Below, in pieces: positions 16,434 to 23,778 of a stretch of 30,961 bases of DNA (within the stretch, counting starts at the first letter, position 1; every line of letters starts with the position of its first letter). Under the pieces are notes generated by a model. It was not told where the DNA came from. It saw only the letters and a program-made list of their open reading frames with translations, and did not search any database. A program made the translations under genes and the position numbers. Source of the stretch: JBOFDK01 sp051656485 (GTDB lineage: Bacteria; Bacillota; Clostridia; Lachnospirales; Cellulosilyticaceae); contig JBOGBZ010000108.1 of NCBI GenBank assembly GCA_051656485.1, forward strand, positions 1 to 30,961, given 5' to 3'.

Positions 16434-16488
16434 CATATTGCACAAGGGACCTGTAAGTTTGATTTTAAATTTAATCTATTTTTTAGAG

Positions 16489-16518
16489 TTGTCAATAAGC
16501 TTTGTCGCATGCTATATT
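16489..16518 (+). promoter_or_regulatory. Candidate promoter in the glnN leader
   Basis: TTGTCA (16489-16494), 18 bp, TATATT (16513-16518). Transcription would start near 16525 and meet the hairpin at 16541-16575 before glnN. No better promoter is seen between that hairpin and the gene. Confidence 0.6.
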
Positions 16519-16540
16519 AATGAGGTAAAGATTGGTAGGT

Positions 16541-16575
16541 AAAAAAGGCGTTCTCCCAAAAGGGAACGCCTTTTT
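16541..16575 (+). terminator. Terminator or attenuator upstream of glnN
   Basis: An A-run and GGCGTTC-T-CCC on the left pair with GGGAACGCC and a T-run on the right, with one bulged T and an AAAA loop. It ends yunB transcripts, and because a promoter lies between it and yunB it may also attenuate glnN. Confidence 0.85.
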
Positions 16576-16624
16576 AGATAAACTGACAATGGAAAATAAT
16601 GTAAAATGACGGAGGGTACCACTT

Positions 16625-18730
16625 ATGGAAGTAATAAAACTATCAGAGTTATTCGGTAAAAATGTATTTGACGATAAGGTAATGCGTGAGCGCTTACCAA
16701 AAGCTACCTATAAGCAGTTACATAAAACAATTGATGAAGGTTTAGCATTAGACCCGACTGTAGCAGAAGTTGTAGCCAATGCCATGAAAGATTGGGCGAT
16801 TGAACATGGAGCGACTCATTTTACCCATTGGTTCCAACCAATGAATGGACGTACAGCAGAAAAGCACGACTCGTTCTTATCACCAACATCAGATGGTCGT
16901 GTGATTATGGAATTTTCAGGTAAAGAGCTGATCAAAGGAGAGGCAGATGGTTCATCATTCCCATCAGGCGGACTTAGACAAACCTTCGAAGCGAGAGGGT
17001 ATACAGTATGGGATTGTACATCGCCAGCATTCTTAAAGGAAGACATTAGTGGTGTGGCACTTTGTATTCCAACAGCATTTTACTCACACTCAGGGGAAGC
17101 CTTAGATAAAAAGACCCCACTTTTACGTTCGATGGAAGTCATCGAAGAAGCATCACTACGTGTGTTACGTGCTTTAGGTGATACAGCGGTGCAAAAAGTC
17201 ATCACAACTATTGGTGCGGAACAAGAATACTTCCTTGTGGATAAGAGACAATACCAATTACGTAAAGACCTTATCTTCACAGGACGTACACTGTTTGGTG
17301 CGATGCCACCTAAAGGGCAAGAAATGGAAGACCATTACTATGGAAGCATTAAAGAAAAAATCGGTAAGTTCATGCGCGAAATTGATATTGAACTTTGGAA
17401 GTTAGGTGTACCATCTAAGACAAAGCATAATGAGGTAGCACCAGCGCAACACGAACTTGCACCTATCTTTGCAACAGCCAACGTGGCTTCAGACCAAAAC
17501 CAATTGGTGATGGAAGTGCTACAAAAAGTAGCGAACCGCCATGACCTTGCATGTCTTCTTCATGAAAAGCCATTCCGCGGAGTAAATGGTTCAGGAAAGC
17601 ATGACAACTGGTCACTTGTGACAGATACAGGGAAGAATATTTTTTCGCCTGGGAAGCATCCACAAGATAATTTCTCATTCCTTGTGTTTGTAGCAGCAGT
17701 GATGAAAGCGATCGACACACATGCTGACCTCATTCGCTTATCAGCAGCAACAGCAGGCAATGACCATCGTTTAGGGGCAAATGAAGCACCTCCAGCGATT
17801 ATCTCTATTTTCTTAGGCGATCATCTTACAGACCTTTTATACCATATCGGACAAGGTGAAGAAACAGGTGATATGGCGAAAGAAATGATGGAAATGGGCG
17901 TTGCGACATTACCAAAACTTAAAAAAGAAGTGACAGACCGTAACCGTACATCACCATTTGCATTTACAGGTAATAAATTTGAGTTTAGAATGTTCCCTTC
18001 TTCAGGATGTGTATCAGAAGCCAATGTTGTCATTAATACAGTCGTAGCAGATGCACTGAATGAATTTGCGAATGTACTTGAAGGTGCAGAAAACACTGAA
18101 AAAGCTGTAAGACAAATTGTACGTCGTGCATTACGCGACCATGGACGTATCCTTTTCAATGGTAATGGGTATTCAGAAGAGTGGGTAGAAGAAGCAGCAC
18201 GCAGAGAGCTACCAAACTTCCCATCAACAGTGGATGTTATTCCATCCCTGATTTCTGATAAGTCTATCGAACTTTTCGGAAAAATGAAAGTGTACAATGA
18301 GACAGAACTTCGTGCACGCTATGAAATTATGATTGAAGAGTACTATAAGACTATTAATATTGAAGCAAAAACAATGCTTAGTATGGTAAAAACACAGATT
18401 ATGCCTGCAGTTATTAACTATACAACTCAAGTTGCACAAAATGTAAGTGTACTTAATGCCCTTGGACGCTTTAAAGTAGATGCACAATCAGAACTTTTAG
18501 ATGAATTAACTCAAAATGTCAATAACTTAAAGTATGATTGTGATGCCCTTGAATCAGCGCTAGAGCAAGCTGTAGCCATCCAAGAAGGCCTTCAAAAAGC
18601 CACAGCATTTAAAGATACAGTGATTCCAGCAATGGAAAAACTACGTCATACAGCAGATATCCTAGAAACGATTGTGGATGAAAAAATTTGGCCAATTCCA
18701 ACTTATAGCGAACTTCTTTTTAGAGTATAA
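16625..18730 (+). CDS. glnN: Glutamine synthetase type III
   Basis: Makes glutamine from glutamate, ammonia and ATP; GSIII is the large (about 700 residue) form found in Bacteroides, cyanobacteria and many Clostridia. Residues 1-190 are the GSIII N-terminal domain. Catalytic motifs follow: IGAEQEYFLVD (196-206), NEVAPAQHELAP (269-280), NGSGKHDNWS (321-330), LGANEAPPAIIS near 386-397, and NRTSPFAFTGNKFEFR near 442-457 with the substrate-binding arginine. The C-terminal 200 residues are helical and conserved in the family. The ATG follows GGAGGG at 16611-16616. It is monocistronic, with a terminator at 18736-18770. The leader contains a promoter followed by a terminator hairpin, which suggests control by attenuation, plausibly by nitrogen state. 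Confidence 0.96.
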   Translation: MEVIKLSELFGKNVFDDKVMRERLPKATYKQLHKTIDEGLALDPTVAEVVANAMKDWAIEHGATHFTHWFQPMNGRTAEKHDSFLSPTSDGRVIMEFSGKELIKGEADGSSFPSGGLRQTFEARGYTVWDCTSPAFLKEDISGVALCIPTAFYSHSGEALDKKTPLLRSMEVIEEASLRVLRALGDTAVQKVITTIGAEQEYFLVDKRQYQLRKDLIFTGRTLFGAMPPKGQEMEDHYYGSIKEKIGKFMREIDIELWKLGVPSKTKHNEVAPAQHELAPIFATANVASDQNQLVMEVLQKVANRHDLACLLHEKPFRGVNGSGKHDNWSLVTDTGKNIFSPGKHPQDNFSFLVFVAAVMKAIDTHADLIRLSAATAGNDHRLGANEAPPAIISIFLGDHLTDLLYHIGQGEETGDMAKEMMEMGVATLPKLKKEVTDRNRTSPFAFTGNKFEFRMFPSSGCVSEANVVINTVVADALNEFANVLEGAENTEKAVRQIVRRALRDHGRILFNGNGYSEEWVEEAARRELPNFPSTVDVIPSLISDKSIELFGKMKVYNETELRARYEIMIEEYYKTINIEAKTMLSMVKTQIMPAVINYTTQVAQNVSVLNALGRFKVDAQSELLDELTQNVNNLKYDCDALESALEQAVAIQEGLQKATAFKDTVIPAMEKLRHTADILETIVDEKIWPIPTYSELLFRV

Positions 18731-18735
18731 GTACT

Positions 18736-18770
18736 AAGAGTTTCTCCTTTTCTGGGGAAACTCTTTTTTT
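18736..18770 (+). terminator. Terminator of glnN
   Basis: AAGAGTTTCTCC (18736-18747) pairs with GGGGAAACTCTT (18754-18765), with one U:G, and seven T residues end at 18770. Confidence 0.88.
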
Positions 18771-18784
18771 AAAAGCAGAAATTC

Positions 18785-18813
18785 ATGACTAGAATGTAGG
18801 TTTTTGGTATAAT
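18785..18813 (+). promoter_or_regulatory. Promoter of hflX with extended -10
   Basis: ATGACT (18785-18790), 17 bp, TATAAT (18808-18813), preceded by TGG that makes an extended -10. The ATG of hflX is 45 bp downstream. Confidence 0.75.
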
Positions 18814-18857
18814 ATAGTAATGAACACTGTCATAAGACAAAATGAGGAAGGAATACT

Positions 18858-20114
18858 ATGGAAGAATTAAACAAGCAAGAAGAGCGCTTTATCTTATTTG
18901 CCGCACAAAAAAAGAGAGATAACGAAGAAGAGGCTTTAGAAAGCCTTGAGGAATTGGAAGAATTAGTAAAAACAGCAGGTGCGCTTACAATAAATAAGTT
19001 TTTACAACGTGTGGACAGCATTAATCCTGGCTACTACATAGGGACAGGAAAAGTAGAGGAATTACGTCTTGCCATAGAAGCTTATGGTGCAACAGGCGTT
19101 GTATGTGATGATGAGTTATCACCTGTGCAGATGCGTAACTTAACTGAAGCATTAAATACGAAGGTTATGGACCGTACCATGGTAATCCTTGATATTTTCG
19201 CACAACGTGCAAGGTCAAGGGAAGGTAAGCTACAAGTAGAGATCGCACAATTACGCTATCAAAATTCACGTCTTACAGGCTTTGGGGTGATGCTTTCACG
19301 TCAAGGTGGGATTGGTAGCCGTGGACCAGGTGAAAAGAAACTAGAACTTGATAAACGTCATATTCGTGCACGTATGGAGCAGTTAGAAAGCGAGATTAAA
19401 GAAGTCGAAAAGCATCGCCATTTACTGCGTACACGTCGCCAGAAAAATAGCTCACCAGTGGTTGCCATTGTTGGGTATACCAATGCTGGTAAGTCTACAT
19501 TGCTCAATGCATTAAGTGGTAGTGATATTTATGCTCAAGATCAGCTTTTTGCCACACTTGATCCGACTACCCGCGCGGTGACTTTACCAAGTGGTACAGA
19601 AATCATGGTGACAGATACAGTAGGCTTTATCCGTAAACTGCCTCATCATTTGATTAAAGCCTTTTATTCCACACTTGAAGAAGCAAAGTATGCAGATATT
19701 ATTCTCCATGTGATGGATGCCAGTTCAGAGCATTTAGCCACACACCAAGAAGTCGTTTATGAAACCTTAGATAAGCTAGGCATCAAAGACATAGCGATGA
19801 TTACAGTTTACAATAAAATCGATAAAGTAACGGATAACTTCATTCAAGATGAGAAAGCGACCCATGCAGTCAGCATTTCAGCAGGCACAGGTGAAAATCT
19901 AGAAGTATTACTTGATCAAATTGAAAGCATTCTTTATGAAGAAATGAAAGCCTTCCATGTAGTGATTCCTTATGCTCAAGCAGAGCTTGTGGCGTATTGT
20001 CATGCACAAGGTGAGCGTCTAGAAGAGGATTATTTAGATGAAGGAACCAGTATCAAGGGCTACATGCATCGTGATAAAATGTATAAAATCCAAAATTACC
20101 AGGTCGAATCCTAA
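18858..20114 (+). CDS. hflX: GTPase HflX, ribosome-splitting factor
   Basis: A translational GTPase-like protein that binds the 50S subunit and, in studied bacteria, splits stalled or hibernating 70S ribosomes. The N-terminal domain (1-190) contains PGYYIGTGKVEEL (57-69), the glycine-rich loop RQGGIGSRGPGEKKLE (148-163) and a coiled-coil of about 25 residues. The G domain has G1 GYTNAGKST (206-214), LFATLDPTTRAV (230-241), G3 DTVGF (253-257) and NKID. The 418 residues are the usual size. The ATG follows GAGGAAGGA. Apart from the inverted-repeat-bounded stretch 20119-20231, no clear terminator follows it. Confidence 0.95.
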   Translation: MEELNKQEERFILFAAQKKRDNEEEALESLEELEELVKTAGALTINKFLQRVDSINPGYYIGTGKVEELRLAIEAYGATGVVCDDELSPVQMRNLTEALNTKVMDRTMVILDIFAQRARSREGKLQVEIAQLRYQNSRLTGFGVMLSRQGGIGSRGPGEKKLELDKRHIRARMEQLESEIKEVEKHRHLLRTRRQKNSSPVVAIVGYTNAGKSTLLNALSGSDIYAQDQLFATLDPTTRAVTLPSGTEIMVTDTVGFIRKLPHHLIKAFYSTLEEAKYADIILHVMDASSEHLATHQEVVYETLDKLGIKDIAMITVYNKIDKVTDNFIQDEKATHAVSISAGTGENLEVLLDQIESILYEEMKAFHVVIPYAQAELVAYCHAQGERLEEDYLDEGTSIKGYMHRDKMYKIQNYQVES

Positions 20115-20118
20115 AAAG

Positions 20119-20231
20119 ATATCGCATTATTTGACAAGTTAAAAGTTAAAAAGTGCTTATCCATTCCTATAAAAACCAGTTATTTCCTATTCGTGTCGAA
20201 AATACCCTAAAACGCAAAGAAAATGCGATAT
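20119..20231. repeat. 113-bp non-coding stretch bounded by 10-bp inverted repeats
   Basis: ATATCGCATT (20119-20128) and AATGCGATAT (20222-20231) are perfect inverted copies with 93 bp between them and T residues after the right copy. The inside has no ORF, a short tandem AAGTTAA repeat and a TGTCGAA heptamer (20194-20200). It could be a structured 3' end of hflX mRNA, a small RNA, or a MITE-like remnant; no clear target-site duplication flanks it. Confidence 0.4.
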
Positions 20232-20309
20232 TTTTATGTTTTAATTTTTAGAAAAATAAGTATAATTAAAACATAAAGCAAAATGTGTGAAAGTGTAGGG
20301 GGAATAAGA

Positions 20310-20555
20310 ATGGTAATGGAAAAAGTATTCATAGGTGAGCAATGGATAGATGAGATGTCTATTCGTTATTATAGCATTCAAAAAGATTGTTTTTACGGCG
20401 TAGCTGTAGAGGAAGACCATAAAGACACTATCAAGTGTCACCAAACGTTTTTTACAGAAAGTAAAAATGAAGCACAAACCCTAGGCAAAGTCATCTATCG
20501 TGGGATTGTGACAGGGATGACACTGGATGAAGTCATCGATGATTTTGTACAATAA
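20310..20555 (+). CDS. Small conserved-looking hypothetical protein (81 aa)
   Basis: Function unknown. The protein has no signal peptide or membrane segment. It begins with a strand-like MVMEKVFIGEQW, then an aromatic SIRYYSIQKDCFYGVAVEE segment, a cysteine near residue 42 and a C-terminal helix GMTLDEVIDDFVQ. The layout recalls short clostridial proteins of the DUF6514 kind, but that is from memory and unverified. The ATG at 20310 follows AGGGGGAA (about 20297-20304); an earlier in-frame ATG at 20283 lacks a ribosome site. A TATAAT at 20261-20266 with a poor -35 may be its promoter. Its stop codon runs into a UUCG-loop terminator, so it is probably a single-gene transcript. Confidence 0.72.
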   Translation: MVMEKVFIGEQWIDEMSIRYYSIQKDCFYGVAVEEDHKDTIKCHQTFFTESKNEAQTLGKVIYRGIVTGMTLDEVIDDFVQ

Positions 20556-20576
20556 CAGCCTTCGGGCTGTTTTTTA
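20554..20576 (+). terminator. Terminator with TTCG loop
   Basis: AACAGCC (20554-20560), loop TTCG, GGCTGTT (20565-20571) and a T-run to 20575. The stop codon of the 81-residue protein (20553-20555) overlaps the left arm. Confidence 0.9.
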
Positions 20577-20638
20577 GTGTGTTTTTGGTTGGTATATGCT
20601 AAAATAAGCATACAGAGACTTTACAACAGGTGGTGTTT

Positions 20639-21274
20639 ATGTTAGAGAGATATGTAACAATCAATGGTGATGCAACCATTGAAATCATAGAAAAGAAATC
20701 ACGTTTTATCGCTTATGTTTATGTGATTGAATCACAAGAAGAAGCGGATATGTACCTTAATGAAATACGTAAGAAGCATTGGGATGCTACTCATAATTGT
20801 TATGCCTATCAGATAGGTGAGCGCAATGAAATTCAGCGTTTTAGTGATGACGGTGAACCCCAAGGAACAGCCGGTAAGCCTATATTAGATGTACTCAAAG
20901 GTCAAGATATCAAAAATACATTAATTATTGTGACCCGCTATTTCGGAGGGACGCTTCTAGGTACAGGTGGCCTTGTGCGTGCGTATGGACGTGCAGCAAA
21001 AGAAGGTGTCATGGAAGCAGGCCTTATAGAAAAGCTACGTATACGTCTTTTTGAGCTACAGATGAGCTATCCTCTTTCAGGGAAAGTACAGTACTTACTC
21101 AATGAGAAGAACTATGTCATCCGAGAGACCCGTTACTTAGAAGTGGTTACTTTCGTGGTAGAAGTGCTTGTGGAAGATGAAGAGAACTTTACACAGTGGC
21201 TTATTGATAAGACCAATGCTGAAGTATCGATCCAAGAAGGGGAACACTGTTTGATCGCAAGGCCATTACACTAG
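20639..21274 (+). CDS. YigZ/IMPACT (UPF0029) family protein
   Basis: A cytoplasmic protein of the conserved IMPACT/YigZ family, whose eukaryotic members act on translation control; the bacterial role is not settled. Family motifs are WDATHNCYAYQIG (48-60), FSDDGEPQGTAGKPIL (68-83) and VTRYFGGTLLGTGGLVRAY (98-116) in the N-terminal domain. A C-terminal ferredoxin-like DUF1949 domain covers about 135-205. The ATG at 20639 has ACAGGTGG 6 nt upstream; in-frame GTG codons at 20630 and 20633 overlap that ribosome site and are rejected. The 211-residue length is standard. A TGC-TAAAAT extended -10 (20597-20605) may be its promoter. Confidence 0.9.
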   Translation: MLERYVTINGDATIEIIEKKSRFIAYVYVIESQEEADMYLNEIRKKHWDATHNCYAYQIGERNEIQRFSDDGEPQGTAGKPILDVLKGQDIKNTLIIVTRYFGGTLLGTGGLVRAYGRAAKEGVMEAGLIEKLRIRLFELQMSYPLSGKVQYLLNEKNYVIRETRYLEVVTFVVEVLVEDEENFTQWLIDKTNAEVSIQEGEHCLIARPLH

Positions 21275-21304
21275 TTGCCTAAAATCCATTGACTATGGTA
21301 AAAT
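21275..21304 (+). promoter_or_regulatory. Promoter of yebC with extended -10
   Basis: TTGCCT (21275-21280), 18 bp, TAAAAT (21299-21304) with TGG just before it. It starts directly after the stop codon of the preceding gene. Confidence 0.55.
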
Positions 21305-21352
21305 AAGAAGGATTATACGAGAATATGAACATATATAAGGAGGATTCTGATT

Positions 21353-22087
21353 ATGTCAGGACATTCAAAGTTTGCCAATATTAAACATAAAAAAGCAAAG
21401 AACGATGCACAAAAAGGTAGAATATTTACCAAGATGGGTAGAGAGATTGCAGTAGCTGTTAAAGAAGGTGGGGCAGACCCAACACTTAACAACAAATTAA
21501 ATGACATTATTCGTAAAGCAAAGTCAAATAATATGCCAAATGATACGATTCAAAGAAGTATCAAAAAAGCAGCTGGCGATGCTGACGGTGTAAGTTATGA
21601 ATACATCACTTACGAAGGCTATGGTCCAAATGGAATCGCTGTCATCGTAGATACCTTAACAGATAATAAAAATCGTACAGCAGCTAACGTACGTGCAGCA
21701 TTCTCAAAAGGAAATGGGAATATGGGTACTTCAGGTTGTGTAGGGTTTATGTTTGATAAAAAAGGCCAAATCGTTATCGAACGTGAAGCAACAGACATGG
21801 ATGAAGATGAACTGATGATGCTTGCCATTGAAGCAGGTGCAGATGATTTCGAAGCAGAAGAAGAAGGCTACACTGTACTTACGACACCAGAAGCTTTTGG
21901 TGATGTATGTAAAGCCATCGAAGAAGCAGGGATTGAAATGGCATCTTCAGAAGTGACCATGATTCCTCAGACAAGTGCCAGCCTTGATGATACAAATATC
22001 AAAGCATGGGAAAAAATGATGGATCTTCTGGAAAACGATGATGATGTGCAAGAAATCTACCACAACTGTGATAATGTAGAAGACTAA
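21353..22087 (+). CDS. YebC/TACO1 family translation-associated protein
   Basis: Member of the YebC/PmpR/TACO1 family, long annotated as transcriptional regulators and more recently linked to relief of ribosome stalling at proline-rich sequences. The N-terminal MSGHSKFANIKHKKAKND (1-18) and the GREIAVAVKEGGADP segment are diagnostic. AFSKGNGNMGTSGCVGFMF near 116-134 and an acidic C-terminal domain complete the three-domain fold. Length 244 residues, no truncation. AAGGAGG (21337-21343) is well placed before the ATG. It has its own promoter and a very stable terminator. Confidence 0.93.
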   Translation: MSGHSKFANIKHKKAKNDAQKGRIFTKMGREIAVAVKEGGADPTLNNKLNDIIRKAKSNNMPNDTIQRSIKKAAGDADGVSYEYITYEGYGPNGIAVIVDTLTDNKNRTAANVRAAFSKGNGNMGTSGCVGFMFDKKGQIVIEREATDMDEDELMMLAIEAGADDFEAEEEGYTVLTTPEAFGDVCKAIEEAGIEMASSEVTMIPQTSASLDDTNIKAWEKMMDLLENDDDVQEIYHNCDNVED

Positions 22088-22090
22088 AAC

Positions 22091-22143
22091 AAAAACTTCC
22101 AATGATGTATAAACATACGTTGACATCATTGGAAGTTTTTATT
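22091..22143 (+). terminator. Strong terminator of yebC
   Basis: AAAAACTTCCAATGATGT (22091-22108) pairs perfectly with 22123-22140, an 18-bp stem with a 14-nt loop, ending in a T-run. The A-run on the left would allow it to work in both directions. Confidence 0.88.
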
Positions 22144-22216
22144 ATGCGCCAAGGAGAGCATTCAAAATGCAACGCATATACTAAAAGAGAAATAGATGAA
22201 TAGGGGATAAAATAAA

Positions 22217-23299
22217 ATGACTATTTCTATGCAGTTTATTAGCAATGCAATACTCAATATAACACTACTCAGTATACTTATTGGACTTATTTATCATAAT
22301 AATGTTTTGAAAGAAGAGGTTGCACGAGCGTATCGGTTAACGAGCATCCTTACCAGCGTGGTTATTATAACAGAGGTGCTTACAGTCGTCTTTGACCAAG
22401 GCGGACCGCAGTTTAGAGTGCCTAATATAGTGGCTAATATAGTAGGGTTTAGCCTCTCAACGTGTATCCCTATTATCCTTTCGATGATTTTTGACACGAG
22501 GGATAATAAGGGGATGAAATACATGATTATTCCGAGTAGCATCTATACATTCCTGTGCCTTACATCACCGTGGACGGGATGGGTTTTTACCATTACGTCA
22601 GATAATATTTATCGAAGAGGGCCACTTTTTTTTGTGTATATCTTGGTATATATATGGGCAGGGATAATATTATTTAAAGCAGTGATAAAAAATGCAGATC
22701 ATTTCCAAGATAGTAGAAAAAGATTTATCTATATGCTTTTTGGCATCTTTATTTTAGGAACGTCCATACAAATTATTTTTCCTCAAGTGCACACCTCATG
22801 GTACTGTATAACGATTATCCTTGTGAGTTACTATATTTTCTTATGCGAACTCCAATTCAAATTTGACATTTTAACTGAAGTATTAAATCGTCAAGCTTTT
22901 GAAAAGGAGTTACAACGATTAGAACGCGACGGAAAGGCTACGATTATAGCCTTTGATGTGAATAAATTTAAAGAAATCAATGATACGTATGGGCACCAAA
23001 AAGGAGATTATTATCTTAAAGAAGTGGCAACCTACCTCAAAAAATCATTTCATACTATAGGGAAGGTGTATCGTATAGGAGGGGATGAATTTTGTGTCTT
23101 ATCCAATACGGTTAATGAAGAAGTGATTGAAAGATGTCTGATGCAGTTAGAAGAAACCATGAGGCGAGGAAGAAAGCAAGATAGACGTTTGCCATTAGTA
23201 GCCTATGGTTATAGTATGTATGATCAAGAAGCGACAAAAAGCATTACCGATGCACTCAAACAAGCAGATAAAAAACTCTATATCCATAAAAATCAATAG
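22217..23299 (+). CDS. Membrane-bound GGDEF protein, probable diguanylate cyclase
   Basis: Expected to make cyclic di-GMP from two GTP. Residues 1-212 hold about six or seven hydrophobic segments (roughly 7-27, 41-58, 71-92, 101-117, 137-156, 170-187 and 193-211), a sensory membrane domain I do not recognise. The GGDEF domain covers about 214-357, with FDVNKFKEINDTYGHQKGD at 246-264 and an intact GGDEF at 288-292, so it should be catalytically competent. The RxxD inhibitory site normally five residues before GGDEF is absent (HTIG at 279-282), suggesting no product inhibition of that type. A weak AGGGG site precedes the ATG at 22217. A PilZ protein gene about 2.1 kb downstream is a possible receptor of the signal. 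Single-gene transcript with a terminator at 23320-23345. Confidence 0.9.
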   Translation: MTISMQFISNAILNITLLSILIGLIYHNNVLKEEVARAYRLTSILTSVVIITEVLTVVFDQGGPQFRVPNIVANIVGFSLSTCIPIILSMIFDTRDNKGMKYMIIPSSIYTFLCLTSPWTGWVFTITSDNIYRRGPLFFVYILVYIWAGIILFKAVIKNADHFQDSRKRFIYMLFGIFILGTSIQIIFPQVHTSWYCITIILVSYYIFLCELQFKFDILTEVLNRQAFEKELQRLERDGKATIIAFDVNKFKEINDTYGHQKGDYYLKEVATYLKKSFHTIGKVYRIGGDEFCVLSNTVNEEVIERCLMQLEETMRRGRKQDRRLPLVAYGYSMYDQEATKSITDALKQADKKLYIHKNQ

Positions 23300-23319
23300 A
23301 GGCATTCGGTAAGCAAAGA

Positions 23320-23345
23320 AACTATCTCTTAGGAGGTAGTTTTTT
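23320..23345 (+). terminator. Terminator of the GGDEF gene
   Basis: AACTATCTC (23320-23328) pairs with GAGGTAGTT (23333-23341) with one U:G, loop TTAG, and six T residues at the 3' side. Confidence 0.78.
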
Positions 23346-23447
23346 GTTGAAAATAAGGAAGGTCGCTATCCATTTATGGTAGCATGAGGTATAATACAAG
23401 AAAGGACAAACCTTACGGGACAAAAGGTAGAAGAGGAGACTTCGACA

Positions 23448-23756
23448 ATGGACATAAAAGAACTTGATCGCCAAGCTAAGCAAGGATTCACCATGCCTTC
23501 TGGATTACGCGGCTATGAGCAAGCGTATTATATTGCTGCAAGGGGACTTTATCAGCAATATGCAAAAGGCGAGTTGACATTAGAGGACGCACGAAAAGAA
23601 AAAGAGCAGGTGCTAGGGATGTATAAGCAAGGCGAAGAAGAATGGGCATACCTGATGAGACTGCATCATATAGACGCAAAGCTTAAAGTCTTAAAAGAAG
23701 AAGGCTTTAATACTATCTTAGAAATGGAAATCCTAGCCTTATTAGAGCACCTGTAA
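23448..23756 (+). CDS. Small helical hypothetical protein (102 aa)
   Basis: Function unknown. The sequence is predicted to be nearly all helix, with no signal or membrane segment. The N-terminal part QAKQGFTMPSGLRGYEQAYYIAARGLYQQYAKG, then LTLEDARKEKEQVLGMY, resembles a kind of short protein I recall from Firmicutes chromosomes and prophages that start with 'AKxGxxMPxGLxxxEQ'. The match is from memory and not assigned to a named family. A good AAGAGGAG (23431-23438) stands 9 nt before the ATG. A TATAAT (23390-23395) with poor -35 may start transcription. The GH18 gene follows after 22 bp, so the two are probably one operon. Confidence 0.7.
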   Translation: MDIKELDRQAKQGFTMPSGLRGYEQAYYIAARGLYQQYAKGELTLEDARKEKEQVLGMYKQGEEEWAYLMRLHHIDAKLKVLKEEGFNTILEMEILALLEHL

Positions 23757-23778
23757 AACCAAAGAGGGAGCGGGGACG

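Noticed and set aside
16519..16575. ANTAR-type two-hairpin antiterminator target or glutamine riboswitch in the glnN leader
   Set aside because: Only about 17-20 nt separate the predicted start from the terminator, and no second hexaloop hairpin or recognisable aptamer is present.
17821..18297. 158-codon open frame antisense to glnN
   Set aside because: Shadow of a highly biased coding strand; no start signals.
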